This document shows, piece by piece, positions 8,660 through 16,839 of a stretch of DNA of 44,089 bases. Both the position numbers and the translations under genes were made by a program. Within the stretch, counting starts at the first letter, position 1, and each line of letters begins with the position of its first letter. The notes under the pieces are model-generated. The model made no database searches. It was not told the DNA's origin and saw only the letters and a program-made list of their open reading frames with translations. Source of the stretch: Desulfobacterales bacterium (lineage in GTDB: Bacteria; Desulfobacterota; Desulfobacteria; Desulfobacterales; JAHEIW01); assembly GCA_020348305.1 (NCBI GenBank), contig CP070746.1, positions 4,841,199-4,885,287 of the forward strand. Reading direction: 5' to 3'.

Positions 8660-9418
8660 TTGCCATTGAAGCATATTTTACGAAATTTCACAGTGGCGGG
8701 TCTTGTTTTAACTGTTGCAATTACAGGTTGCACTTCGTTTCAGCAGGTTAAAATGCGGCAGATAAAACCCTCATCGCCCGAAAGGTTATCTTCAGAAGAA
8801 TATGGATGGTGGTATGCGCGCTTTCGCATGAACTGGCCTCAAGATACAGAAGCAAGATGGTACATGGATCTTTTTGTTGCGCACCAGATCATTCTGCCCG
8901 TATTGAATAAATTTGAGAACGACATTTACCTGTGGCGATTTCACCGCAGAGCCGCTCGTGACAAAGCCGGGCACCAGTTTAGCTTTATATTTTACGCGTC
9001 TCCATCAACAGCTTATAACATTTATCAGAATTTGAGTAATGATACCCTTTTAACTGAGATCAAATTTGCCGGTTTGATCATCGAAGATATCTATGATGAT
9101 CCCAGCTTCGTCTCTAAGCCGAATATCGAAGATACCAGCGACAAAAATTGGTCGTCGCCTATCCAAGAAGCCTGGCCATATTATATTATGGGCGTCAGCC
9201 AAATGTGGCTAAATTTAATTCGCGATATCGCCGATGATCATGCAAATGGCAGCATGCCCGCAACGATTGCGGAGATTGAGGAATTTTATCAAGCAGTCAA
9301 TACGTCCCTAACAGAGTTGTGGGAAAAAGAAGGACGGCATGCGTTTCTCCATCATTTAAATGCGCTATTTGGCTATGAACCCCTCGTTGTTTACGAAAAG
9401 CGTCTGTTAAAGTTCTAA
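8660..9418 (+). CDS. Predicted lipoprotein of unknown function
   Basis: I chose the TTG at 8660 because AAAGGAGG (8647-8654) precedes it by five bases; the frame is open back to 8585 without a comparable site. The resulting 252-residue protein begins MPLKHILRN, has a hydrophobic h-region and a lipobox-like ITGC, so it is likely exported and lipidated. The mature part is rich in Trp and Tyr (GWWYARFRMNWP, EAWPYYIMGVSQMW) and looks alpha-helical. I recognise no family. The amidohydrolase gene follows at 37 bases, which suggests one operon. Confidence 0.75.
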   Translation: MPLKHILRNFTVAGLVLTVAITGCTSFQQVKMRQIKPSSPERLSSEEYGWWYARFRMNWPQDTEARWYMDLFVAHQIILPVLNKFENDIYLWRFHRRAARDKAGHQFSFIFYASPSTAYNIYQNLSNDTLLTEIKFAGLIIEDIYDDPSFVSKPNIEDTSDKNWSSPIQEAWPYYIMGVSQMWLNLIRDIADDHANGSMPATIAEIEEFYQAVNTSLTELWEKEGRHAFLHHLNALFGYEPLVVYEKRLLKF

Positions 9419-9455
9419 TTCTTAATTGGATCAATAAAAGTAAAGAAGGATGCTT

Positions 9456-10598
9456 ATGAAAGCTATTTTCGCAAAGACCATTTATACGGGTAAGAAGAAA
9501 ATTTCAGATGCGTATCTGGTCTTTGACCACCGCAAGATTATCGGGGTTTCAACGACCGAAAAATGCGATCTAAGGGGCAAATTTTCTGTTATTACACCTG
9601 CATTTGTGGATGCGCATAGTCATATCGGTATGGCAAGGGCCGGAGAACCCAGTGAGCAGGGTGAGGCCAATGATCAATCCGATGCAATTCTAACGCTTGC
9701 CGATGCACTGGATTCGGTTCAGATGGATGATAGTGCTTTACGCGATGCAGTCGAAATGGGGGTGTTGTATTCATGTGTGGTTCCCGGCAGTGGAAACATC
9801 ATCGGCGGAAATTCAGCCGTAATTCGCAATTATGCAAACACAAGCACCAATGCGCTGATTACACGAGCGGGACTTAAGGCGGCCTTTGGTTTTAACCCGA
9901 TGAAAACCAACAACTGGAAAGGAAAACGGCCGACAACCCGTATGGGGGCACTTGCCATTTTGCGCAGCAAACTCGATGATGTCCAACAGAAAGTCCGAAA
10001 ATATCGTAAAGCTAAAGGAAGCAAGAAACAAGAGATCACATTTACGGCGGAGGAGAAAGTATTGCAGGATGTGTTGGCACGCAAGACTCGTTTGCGTGCT
10101 CATGTCCATAAGATCGACGATATTGCGGCTCTTCTGCGTCTGGTGGATGATTATAAAATTAGAGTAGTCGTTGACCATGCCATGGATGTACATCAGCCGC
10201 AAATATTTCAAGAATTGATGCGCAGAAAAATACCCGTTGTATATGGTCCGATCGATTCTTTTGCTTACAAAGTTGAGCTAAAACATGAGAACTGGCGGAA
10301 TATTCGCCACCTGATCGCCTCAAAGGTCGAATTCGGACTTATGACAGATCACCCGGTTACTCTCGCCCGTCAATTATTATTACAGACCCGCTGGTTCATG
10401 CGGGCTGGCCTTTCAAAACAAGAGGCGATCGAATTAATCAGCCGCAAAAATTCTCAGATTCTCGGTATCGATGATCGAATCGGAACCATTGAAAAAGGAA
10501 AATGGGCGTCCTTCATCTGCTGGAGCGGAGACCCTTTTGATCTGACCAGCTATCCGCTAGCAGTCTATGGGGAGGGGCAATTGTTATTTAGTGATTAA
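9456..10598 (+). CDS. Amidohydrolase-superfamily metal-dependent hydrolase
   Basis: A 380-residue amidohydrolase. The ATG at 9456 is preferred over 9450 because AAGAAGGA lies five bases upstream. Metal-site features are visible: D-A-H-S-H (His54, His56), later histidines in LRAHVHKIDD and VVVDHAMD, and the aspartate in GLMTDHPV, followed by the typical C-terminal composite-sheet text GTIEKGKWASFICW with DPFD. This is the imidazolonepropionase-like COG1228 style. It probably hydrolyses a C-N bond of a small molecule or dipeptide; the substrate is not readable. No signal peptide, so cytoplasmic. It may be co-transcribed with the preceding lipoprotein gene. Confidence 0.88.
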   Translation: MKAIFAKTIYTGKKKISDAYLVFDHRKIIGVSTTEKCDLRGKFSVITPAFVDAHSHIGMARAGEPSEQGEANDQSDAILTLADALDSVQMDDSALRDAVEMGVLYSCVVPGSGNIIGGNSAVIRNYANTSTNALITRAGLKAAFGFNPMKTNNWKGKRPTTRMGALAILRSKLDDVQQKVRKYRKAKGSKKQEITFTAEEKVLQDVLARKTRLRAHVHKIDDIAALLRLVDDYKIRVVVDHAMDVHQPQIFQELMRRKIPVVYGPIDSFAYKVELKHENWRNIRHLIASKVEFGLMTDHPVTLARQLLLQTRWFMRAGLSKQEAIELISRKNSQILGIDDRIGTIEKGKWASFICWSGDPFDLTSYPLAVYGEGQLLFSD

Positions 10599-10890
10599 TT
10601 GCCAGAGACACCAGAAACGACAATATTGATCTGAATTTTGAATGCTTGCGCGATTGACGAACTTAATCGTCAGCAAATTTCCGGTTTTCTGGGTTGAAAA
10701 AAATGTATCATTAGATATATTATAATTTATTAGGTTCGATTCATTCGGTGATTTGGTAGTGGACTATTGAGTTTCAGATAGTTATCATACGATTAAAAGC
10801 AGATAGTCTGAAAAATTAAAGACTTAAGTTGTGACTGACACATCATATATTTTTTATTTATCAACTTGATGACAAAGAGGAGAGGATAAT
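10599..10890. other. Intergenic region, weak hairpin only
   Basis: AT-rich spacer between the amidohydrolase and the exported OB-like gene. A short inverted repeat TGACGA-acttaa-TCGTCA lies at 10655-10672. No convincing terminator or promoter could be fixed by eye. Confidence 0.35.
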
Positions 10891-11436
10891 ATGAATGCTC
10901 AATTTGGGCGTTTTCTTAGCTTAGTTATGATTATTGCGGCAACCGTTTTTTTGACAATAGATTTGGGGTATACTGAAGAAAAGAAAGATATGCAAGGCTG
11001 GGGGATCGATGATCCCTATAACCAGTATTACGATGTCAGAGAATTTGAATATATCCGGGCCTGGTTTGTGCGTGCAAAGGAAGTTGTTCCCATGCCCGGT
11101 ATGTCACCGGCAACCGTCATAGAAGTTTTAGAGGGAGCCGAAACTATTGAGGTTCATCTCTGTCCCACCTGGTATAGGAAACCCAGTGAAATTCGGTTGA
11201 AGAAAAATGAACGCATCAAGATAAAAGGCGTTTGGGCGGAGATCAACGGCAAAGATGTTTTCATGGCTTCAAAGGTTAAAAAGGATCCCAACACGGATAT
11301 TATAAAAGTTCGTTTAACCAAGGATGGTACACCTTTTTGGACCATGACACCTGAACAGCTCGAATGGGAAATGCTGTCAGATAAAGAAAAAGCAGCACGA
11401 CAGTCGAAAAAAGAACAACAGGCGAAATCTCAGTAA
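10891..11436 (+). CDS. Exported protein with OB-like beta core
   Basis: A 181-residue protein with an N-terminal signal peptide (hydrophobic stretch about residues 7-24, likely cleavage near GYTEE). The mature part includes ATVIEVLEGAETIEVHLCPTW, then LKKNERIKIKG and IKVRLTKDGTPFW. This strand pattern suggests a small OB-fold-like beta barrel, which is inference. The C-terminus is a charged helix rich in Lys and Gln. The RBS AAAGAGGAGAGG is strong. Its stop is 12 bases from the methyltransferase start, so the two are probably co-transcribed. Function unknown. Confidence 0.75.
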   Translation: MNAQFGRFLSLVMIIAATVFLTIDLGYTEEKKDMQGWGIDDPYNQYYDVREFEYIRAWFVRAKEVVPMPGMSPATVIEVLEGAETIEVHLCPTWYRKPSEIRLKKNERIKIKGVWAEINGKDVFMASKVKKDPNTDIIKVRLTKDGTPFWTMTPEQLEWEMLSDKEKAARQSKKEQQAKSQ

Positions 11437-11448
11437 AAAAGAGCGCCG

Positions 11449-12444
11449 ATGGTAAACCGAGAATGGAATCCCGCTGAATTACTCGAACTGTCCGGTTACT
11501 ACTGGAAGACCTGTGTATTACATGCAGGCGTCAAGTTGGATGTGTTTACGATAATCGGGAATGAGCCATTAACTGCTGAGCAAATATCACGAAAACTGAA
11601 CGGTGCCCAAAGAGGGGTGCAAAGGCTGCTCAACGCGTTGGTTGCGATGGCGCTTTTATCAAAAACCGATGAAAAGTATGCCAATACACCGTCTAGTCTG
11701 GACTTTCTTTCGAAAACTTCGACGAAATATATCGGTCATATCATTATGCACCACCATCATTTGATGGAATCGTGGTCTAATCTGGATCAAGCCGTTCAAT
11801 CCGGCCAACCTATCCGAATCCGATCTTCTTTTAGCAATGAAGAGTGGCGCGAAAGTTTCCTGTTGGGGATGTTTAATATGGCCATGAACTTGGCGCCTCA
11901 ATTGGTGCCGAAAATCGATCTTTCTACCAGACATCACCTCCTCGATTTGGGTGGCGGTCCCGGAACCTATGCGATTCATTTCTGTCTTAACAATCCCCAG
12001 CTAAATGCCACTGTATTTGATTTGCCCACTACAAAGCCATTTGCCGAAAAGACGATTGTAAAATTTGGCCTGACGGATCGTATCCGCTTTAGGGAGGGTA
12101 ATTACCTGGAGGATGAAGTCAAGGGTAATTACGACGCGGCTTGGCTTTCACACATTCTTCACGGCGAGGGACCTGAAGCATGTCAAAAAATCATCCAGAA
12201 AGCGACGGCAGTCTTGGAGCCCGGAGGAGTTATCATTGTACATGATTTTATTCTCAATAACACTATGGATGGGCCGCTTTTCCCGGCGCTTTTTTCCCTG
12301 AATATGCTTTTGGGAACCTCTGCGGGTCAATCGTATTCCGAAAAACAAATTTTCGATATGCTAACTGGAGCTGGTGTGAAGGATATTCGACGGATACCCG
12401 TGCAAATGCCAAATGATTCTGGAATTATTGCAGGTATTGCATGA
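11449..12444 (+). CDS. SAM-dependent O-methyltransferase
   Basis: A 331-residue methyltransferase of the Methyltransf_2 (hydroxyindole/caffeate-like) type. Residues about 10-90 form a winged-helix dimerisation domain (AEQISRKLNGAQRGVQRLLNALVAMALL). The SAM motif I is LLDLGGGPGTYAIHF, motif II VFDLP, and a late GGVIIVHDFILN matches motif IV. The family methylates hydroxyl groups of small molecules in secondary or cofactor metabolism; bacterial members near unknown genes often remain unassigned. The start ATG at 11449 has only a weak purine-rich site, consistent with coupling to the upstream exported-protein gene. Confidence 0.9.
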   Translation: MVNREWNPAELLELSGYYWKTCVLHAGVKLDVFTIIGNEPLTAEQISRKLNGAQRGVQRLLNALVAMALLSKTDEKYANTPSSLDFLSKTSTKYIGHIIMHHHHLMESWSNLDQAVQSGQPIRIRSSFSNEEWRESFLLGMFNMAMNLAPQLVPKIDLSTRHHLLDLGGGPGTYAIHFCLNNPQLNATVFDLPTTKPFAEKTIVKFGLTDRIRFREGNYLEDEVKGNYDAAWLSHILHGEGPEACQKIIQKATAVLEPGGVIIVHDFILNNTMDGPLFPALFSLNMLLGTSAGQSYSEKQIFDMLTGAGVKDIRRIPVQMPNDSGIIAGIA

Positions 12445-12536
12445 CAAACACTTTCTAATTAAAAACTGCAATTTTACAGCTTAGATATAAAAGAAAAATT
12501 TAAGCGATCGTGAAGTCTTGAAAGGAACCAATACGG

Positions 12537-13448
12537 ATGTCAGAGACGGCATTTGAACCGGAAGGGATTATGGCTCAGCAGATCTTCGGCCTCCCCGTGG
12601 ATCGGGAAACCCTATTTTCCAATCATAAAAAGATATATAAAAAAAGAGTTGAAAAACGCCAGCGAAAGCTGATTGTCAAATTGCCGTTTCTGAAGCCGTT
12701 TTTAAAAAAAGGTGAAAAAATATTATTGATAACCAGCGGATATTCTCCTTTAGCATCGATGGCCCAATATCTGACCGGTTTCGTTTTCATTTACCTTAAG
12801 CGTTCCTTGTTTGTTTTTACGAATTTACGAATACTGCATATTCTTACAACACCGGCCTATAGGTATAAAGGTGCCATTGCGCAAATGGCGTATGCCGGCT
12901 GCCAATCCATTTCTCTAAATGGTGGGACCCTTGTTGTAGAATATGGAAGATTAGGGAATGTTGAAAAATTTAAAGGCATTCCGATTTCGGAAAGAAAAAA
13001 AATAAAAGCTTTACTTAATAAAGCGCCCGTATCAGGTGCAAATAGCGATTTGGCCGAGAGAATACATCTTTGCCCACGGTGCGGGCACCGGCTGACAGCG
13101 GGTAAATACATTTGCGAAAAATGTCAATTGAAGTTCAAAAGTAAGCTTTTTGCCAGGATCACTTCAATCCTTGTCCCGGGTGGTGGATATTTTTATACCC
13201 GACACAATTTGATAGGTTCACTGAATGCTGTGTTAGAAATTTTTCTGCTTCTATTTATAGGCGTAACATTAAATGATACGATAAACGGTGTTCAAGGGAG
13301 CTTATTTTATGGAGTGGCCCTCTCAGCAATATACCTCATTATCAAAATCATCTCGGTGATTCACTCGAATCATTTTATTTACGAATTTATACCCAGGGTT
13401 AGAAGGCTTGAAACGACCACTTCGTTACAACAGAGGAAAAATAAATAA
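12537..13448 (+). CDS. Membrane protein with PH-like domain and zinc ribbon
   Basis: A 303-residue protein without a recognised name. Residues about 50-160 resemble a bacterial PH-like domain (GEKILLITSGYSP, VFTNLRILHI, VEKFKGIPISERKKI). A zinc ribbon follows: CPRCGHRLTAGKYICEKC at about residues 178-195. The C-terminal third carries hydrophobic segments around 225-270. PH-like domain plus ribbon plus membrane helices suggests a sensor or scaffold at the inner membrane, which is inference. The start ATG at 12537 follows AAAGGAA. It is a single gene between the methyltransferase and a scarred intergenic region. Confidence 0.72.
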   Translation: MSETAFEPEGIMAQQIFGLPVDRETLFSNHKKIYKKRVEKRQRKLIVKLPFLKPFLKKGEKILLITSGYSPLASMAQYLTGFVFIYLKRSLFVFTNLRILHILTTPAYRYKGAIAQMAYAGCQSISLNGGTLVVEYGRLGNVEKFKGIPISERKKIKALLNKAPVSGANSDLAERIHLCPRCGHRLTAGKYICEKCQLKFKSKLFARITSILVPGGGYFYTRHNLIGSLNAVLEIFLLLFIGVTLNDTINGVQGSLFYGVALSAIYLIIKIISVIHSNHFIYEFIPRVRRLETTTSLQQRKNK

Positions 13449-13566
13449 AATACAACTGTTATTTAGAAAGATTACAGGGTTTACCTCATTTTTTTTATTT
13501 GCCTCCGCCAAAATTTGAGCTGCGTTTTTCACCCCTTACGGGGCACCTTCAAGGGAAAACCATACC

Positions 13567-13737
13567 TCAGATAAAAACATCCTCTATAACTTCGATGGTC
13601 GTCGTTTTGCCGACACCATTCGGGCCAAGCAAACCAAAACAGCTTCGCGGGTCGATGGAGAAACTGATGTTGTCAACGGCAACCACATACCCATATTTTT
13701 TTGAAAGGAAATTATATCGGAATTTGAAATTAAAGGA
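13567..13737 (-). pseudogene. Relic of an ABC transporter ATPase
   Basis: The minus strand encodes an N-terminal ABC ATPase fragment with no start codon: after a TAA at 13738-13740 it reads KKYGYVVAVDNISFS, then FGLLGPNGVGKTTTIE containing an intact Walker A, and stops at TGA 13567-13569 shortly after. A functional protein would continue for about 200 residues more. The rest of the gene is absent, so this is a decayed copy of a drug/ABC-2 type ATPase. It is not a piece of the ATPase at 1931-2671, whose wording differs. Confidence 0.8.
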
Positions 13738-13771
13738 TTAACCTGATATCCTGCATGATCTTGCATTAACC

Positions 13772-13800
13772 TTGACAATAAGGTTTCTTAAAATTAATTT
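13772..13800 (+). promoter_or_regulatory. Candidate promoter for mobB
   Basis: A perfect TTGACA -35 (13772-13777) is followed after 17 bases by TAATTT (13795-13800), a weak -10. It lies about 110 bases before the mobB start and is the best site in the gap. Confidence 0.4.
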
Positions 13801-13908
13801 TCGATCTTGAACAGTATATGCGGCCAAAATGCCGGGTCCAATTAAAATGTATTCGCCAAGAAAAATTAGTTAAGGGTCTGAGCTTTACCCATCAAAACAG
13901 GAATTGCT

Positions 13909-14391
13909 ATGCCACATATCATATCGATTGTCGGACGATCTCAATCCGGCAAAACAACACTCATCGAAAAGCTTATCCCCGAGCTAAAAAAAAGGGGATA
14001 TCGAATAGGTACAATTAAACACGCCCATCACGGATTTGATATTGACAAATCCGGTAAGGATAGCTGGCGGCACAGGCATGCGGGTGCCGATACGATTGTT
14101 GTTGCGTCACCAGGGAAAATAGCGATGGTAAAAAATGATGATTGTGAATCGTTGGATTACCTCCAAGATTACTTTGAGGATTTGGATCTTATCATTACCG
14201 AGGGATATAAAAGAGAAAATAAGCCTAAAATTGAGGTCTTACGAGCAGCCAGACATGCGGAGCTAATTTGTAAGGCGGATCAAAATCTGATTGCTGTTGT
14301 CACAGACGTTGACATAAATCCAAACGTGCCAAAATTCGGATTGGAAGATATTAAGGAATTGGCAGACTTGATTGAAGAAACGTTTTTATGA
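13909..14391 (+). CDS. mobB: Molybdopterin-guanine dinucleotide biosynthesis protein MobB
   Basis: A 160-residue MobB GTP-binding P-loop protein. Walker A GRSQSGKTT is near residues 9-17, followed by the family signatures IGTIKHAHHGFDIDKSGKDSWRH and HAGADTIVV, then LIITEGYKRENKPKIEV. MobB assists MobA in adding GMP to molybdopterin, and the bis-MGD cofactor is what DMSO-reductase-family enzymes such as the oxidoreductase at 24318-26378 need. Length is normal. No mobA is in the window. The 3' end overlaps the SfsA-like frame that begins at 14372. Confidence 0.94.
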   Translation: MPHIISIVGRSQSGKTTLIEKLIPELKKRGYRIGTIKHAHHGFDIDKSGKDSWRHRHAGADTIVVASPGKIAMVKNDDCESLDYLQDYFEDLDLIITEGYKRENKPKIEVLRAARHAELICKADQNLIAVVTDVDINPNVPKFGLEDIKELADLIEETFL

Positions 14392-14502
14392 AACTGTTGA
14401 GCGCGAAGTAAGAATCGGAAACCATTCCCGAATCGATCTTATGCTGACCGATGCAAACGATGGTCGATGTTATGTGGAGATTAAAAATTGCACCCTGGTA
14501 AA
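14381..14502 (+). pseudogene. SfsA fragment in frame with the sigma-54 activator
   Basis: The frame open from 14372 reads RFYETVEREVRIGNHSRI, then DLML and CYVEIKNCTLV. This matches the conserved core of SfsA (compare SEVKYGAERSRIDFML and CYIEVKSVTLA in the E. coli protein, from memory). Only about 40 of roughly 230 residues are present, starting at the mobB stop and ending just before the activator's likely start at 14523. It is either a deletion scar or a fused N-terminal extension of the activator. Confidence 0.75.
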
Positions 14503-14522
14503 CTGTAGATCCTTATTAAATA

Positions 14523-15880
14523 TGACGGACATTTCACTCGAAAATTTGATGTGTCACCGGGATAATCTGGAACATGTTCTCGACAACCTTAAAGAAGGAA
14601 TCATCGCCCATGACATGAATCGGCGTATTTTCTTTTTCAATCACGCAGCCGAACGCATTACCGGATATAGCCGCAATGACGTGGTAGGCAAAGATTGCCG
14701 TGAAGCCTTCGGGAGTCCGTTTTGCGGTGAGCGATGTTCGTTTAAACAAGATTCCCCGACCCTGGCGGAACGCTCGGATTATACCCTTAATATAACCTCT
14801 AAAAGCGGCGAAACCCGTCGAATCGAAATGACGGTTACCGGCATGAAGGACGCTAACGGCAAATTCGTCGGTGTACTGACTTCTTTCAGAGATATTAGCG
14901 ATCTCTTTAGATTGAAGATGCGGGTCGGCGAGTTGACAAGCTTTGGTCGTATTATCGGCCAGGATAGCAAGATGCTAGATATTTTCAAGCAGATTAGAGA
15001 TGTCGCCGGCTACGATTATCCGGTGCACATTTCCGGCGAAACCGGCACCGGCAAAGAACTTGTCGCCACCGCCGTCCATAATGAGAGCCCACGGGCCGGT
15101 GCGCCATTTGTACCGATCAATTGTGGTGCCTTGCCGGAAGGCCTTATCGAAAGCGAACTATTCGGCCATGTTAAGGGTGCCTTTTCGGGGGCGATCCGGG
15201 ACAAAAAGGGGCGCTTTGAGTTGGCAAACGGTGGCTCGATCTTCCTGGATGAGATAGCGGAGCTATCCAACAATATGCAAGCCAAACTTTTACGTTTTTT
15301 ACAGGAAGGTAAATTCGAACGGGTTGGAGGTGAGCGGACGGCTACCGTCGACATCAGAGTTATCAGTGCAACCAACAAGAATCTCAAAGAAGCGGTTAAG
15401 CGCGGTAAATTCAGAGATGATCTGTATTACCGACTTAATGTTATCCCGATTCATCTTCCGCCCTTGCGCGAACGAAAGATTGACATTTCGCTGCTAATCG
15501 AACATTTCCTGCAAGAAGCCGCAAAACGATATAACAAAAAGCCGCTGAAGGTGTCTCCGAAGGCCATGTCTTTGATGCTGGATTATCGCTGGCCGGGCAA
15601 CATCCGGGAATTGCAAAACGCCATCCAGTTTGCCTTTGTCAAGTGCAACGGCAAGGTAATTTTGCCGGAGGATCTGCCGCTGGAACTACGGGAAATGGAT
15701 GCTGTCTGTGTGCGACGGGGTCCCTCAAAGAAACTGGATCCGGAGGGCGTCAAATCGGCGCTGGTAAAAACAGGGGGCAACAAAGCCAAAGCCGCAAAAC
15801 TGCTGGGAGTGGGAAGAGCTACATTGTACCGGTTTTTAGGCGATCATCCGGAGCTGAATGAAACGATAAACCTGCCTTAA
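14523..15880 (+). CDS. PAS-domain sigma-54-dependent transcriptional activator
   Basis: An NtrC-type enhancer-binding protein of about 452 residues if the ATG at 14523 (MTDISLENL) is the start; the same frame is open to 14372, giving 502 residues with an SfsA piece in front. Domains in order are a PAS sensor (EGIIAHDMNRRIFFFNHAAERITGY style) carrying an unusual Cys cluster FCGERC, then AAA+ with Walker A GETGTGKE, a sigma-54 contact loop GAFSGA (the usual form is GAFTGA), Walker B GGSIFLDE, and a Fis-type HTH (GGNKAKAAKLLGVGRATLY). It activates sigma-54 promoters, possibly in response to a redox or metal signal sensed by PAS. The target genes are unknown. No partner kinase is adjacent. Confidence 0.92.
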
Positions 15881-15905
15881 ATTCAGAGTCGAGAGAATTT
15901 TTTTC
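15879..15905 (+). terminator. Weak terminator-like hairpin after activator gene
   Basis: AAATTC (15879-15884) can pair with GAATTT (15895-15900), followed by further T residues. The stem is short and AT-rich, so confidence is low. Confidence 0.3.
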
Positions 15906-15982
15906 TGACACAATAATTTCCAGCGAGCTTTCTCGAAGCCCATCCGACTTTTCATCCATTTTGTATCGGTTTCAGTTTGAGG

Positions 15983-16084
15983 AAACTTCCAAGTCTTGAT
16001 GATGAGCTGGATGCATTCGCGGCAGATTTTGAAGATATGTGGAAAGATCAACCGCTTCTACCAAAGGGGGGCCTATGGGAGTAA
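15983..16084 (+). pseudogene. C-terminal relic of a VapB-like antitoxin
   Basis: Reading in the frame that ends at TAA 16082-16084 gives KLPSLDDELDAFAADFEDMW and then KDQPLLPKGGLWE. The acidic tail and its overlap with the ATG of the toxin relic match VapB-type antitoxin C-termini. No start codon or DNA-binding domain is found upstream, so the gene is truncated. The identification depends on the toxin relic next to it. Confidence 0.5.
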
Positions 16085-16182
16085 TTCTCGATACGAGTAA
16101 TGTAAGGCATTTTGAAAGGATTGAGGGGCTTAACGTCGAAATTTTGACTTTTGAAAAGAATCCACCATCTGATATAGGGTGA
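16075..16182 (+). pseudogene. VapC-like PIN toxin relic with internal deletion
   Basis: The 35-codon frame starts MGVILDTS, the classical PIN-domain N-terminus with its first acidic residue, and jumps directly to NVRHFERIEGLNVE, a classical VapC C-terminal end. About 100 residues containing the other catalytic acids are missing, so it cannot be an active RNase. The start ATG overlaps the antitoxin stop, as in intact vapBC operons. This is a clean in-frame deletion scar. Confidence 0.7.
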
Positions 16183-16240
16183 AGCAAAAATATGAAAAAT
16201 GTATATTTTTATTGATACGTTTTTATTAAAGGAGTTATGC

Positions 16241-16588
16241 ATGCTGTCTTTGGAAGAATTAAAACACGAGACCGATCTAATCAATGAGATCAATTGGGAT
16301 TTAGGTCCCGAAGAAGCGGTGAAACTGTATTTGGAATGGGGTAATACGGATTGGGGCAGTGGCAAGTATGTCATCCGGTCCAAAAGCGATTATTCAACCT
16401 ATTTTGTAGTCAATTGCTGGCGCAAACCCTATTATATTTACTTGATTCGCAGAAATTCCGATGAGGCGGTGGAGCTGGCGCAATTTGAACTGCCCGAACG
16501 TTTTGAAAAAGATGTTTGTGAGCTAAAAGGCGTATATGCACTTGAAGATGATGTCAAAGCGTGGCTGAAGAAGGAATTGGGAGTGTGA
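16241..16588 (+). CDS. DVU0772-type conserved protein
   Basis: A 115-residue protein starting at the ATG at 16241, preceded by AAAGGAG (16228-16234). It resembles the DVU0772 family seen mostly in sulfate-reducing bacteria: SLEELKHETDLINEINWD, AVKLYLEWGNTDW, YFVVNCWRKPYYIYLIRRNS and a late GVYALEDDVKAWLKKEL. No enzymatic motif is visible, and function is unknown. It has no signal peptide. It is a single gene followed by a possible small ORF and the bidirectional terminator shared with cooS. Confidence 0.8.
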   Translation: MLSLEELKHETDLINEINWDLGPEEAVKLYLEWGNTDWGSGKYVIRSKSDYSTYFVVNCWRKPYYIYLIRRNSDEAVELAQFELPERFEKDVCELKGVYALEDDVKAWLKKELGV

Positions 16589-16671
16589 GGCTGAAATCAA
16601 TGTTCGACAGAGGAAATGTTTCTTTGTATTTACGAAGGTCAACATGAAAGTATTGGCGGCAGGAGGAATAG

Positions 16672-16809
16672 ATGACAAGCGAATTGGAAATACTCATAAA
16701 AAACGCTTACGATGTTTTTTTTGATCTCCTGATTGAAGAAAAGATGGAAGTTGGCATGATCCTTATTTATAAATTTTGTTGCACAAAAAAAGGATGGGTC
16801 CCATTTTGA
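16672..16809 (+). CDS. Possible 45-residue ORF ending inside the terminator
   Basis: The ATG at 16672 follows a good RBS (GCAGGAGGAATAG) and encodes a 45-residue peptide beginning MTSELEILIKNAYDVFF, then acidic, hydrophobic and basic, ending KKGWVPF. Its last codons lie in the left stem of the bidirectional terminator. I recognise no family. It may be a real small protein, or the 5' end of a lost gene truncated by a deletion that placed cooS here. Confidence 0.4.
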   Translation: MTSELEILIKNAYDVFFDLLIEEKMEVGMILIYKFCCTKKGWVPF

Positions 16810-16825
16810 GACGCCATCCTTTTTT
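16786..16825. terminator. Bidirectional intrinsic terminator
   Basis: AAAAAAGGATGG (16786-16797) pairs perfectly with CCATCCTTTTTT (16814-16825) around a 16-base loop, giving a T-run on both strands. It should end transcripts of the plus-strand DVU0772/small-ORF unit and of cooS on the minus strand. Confidence 0.85.
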
Positions 16826-16839
16826 AAATGCTTTATAAA

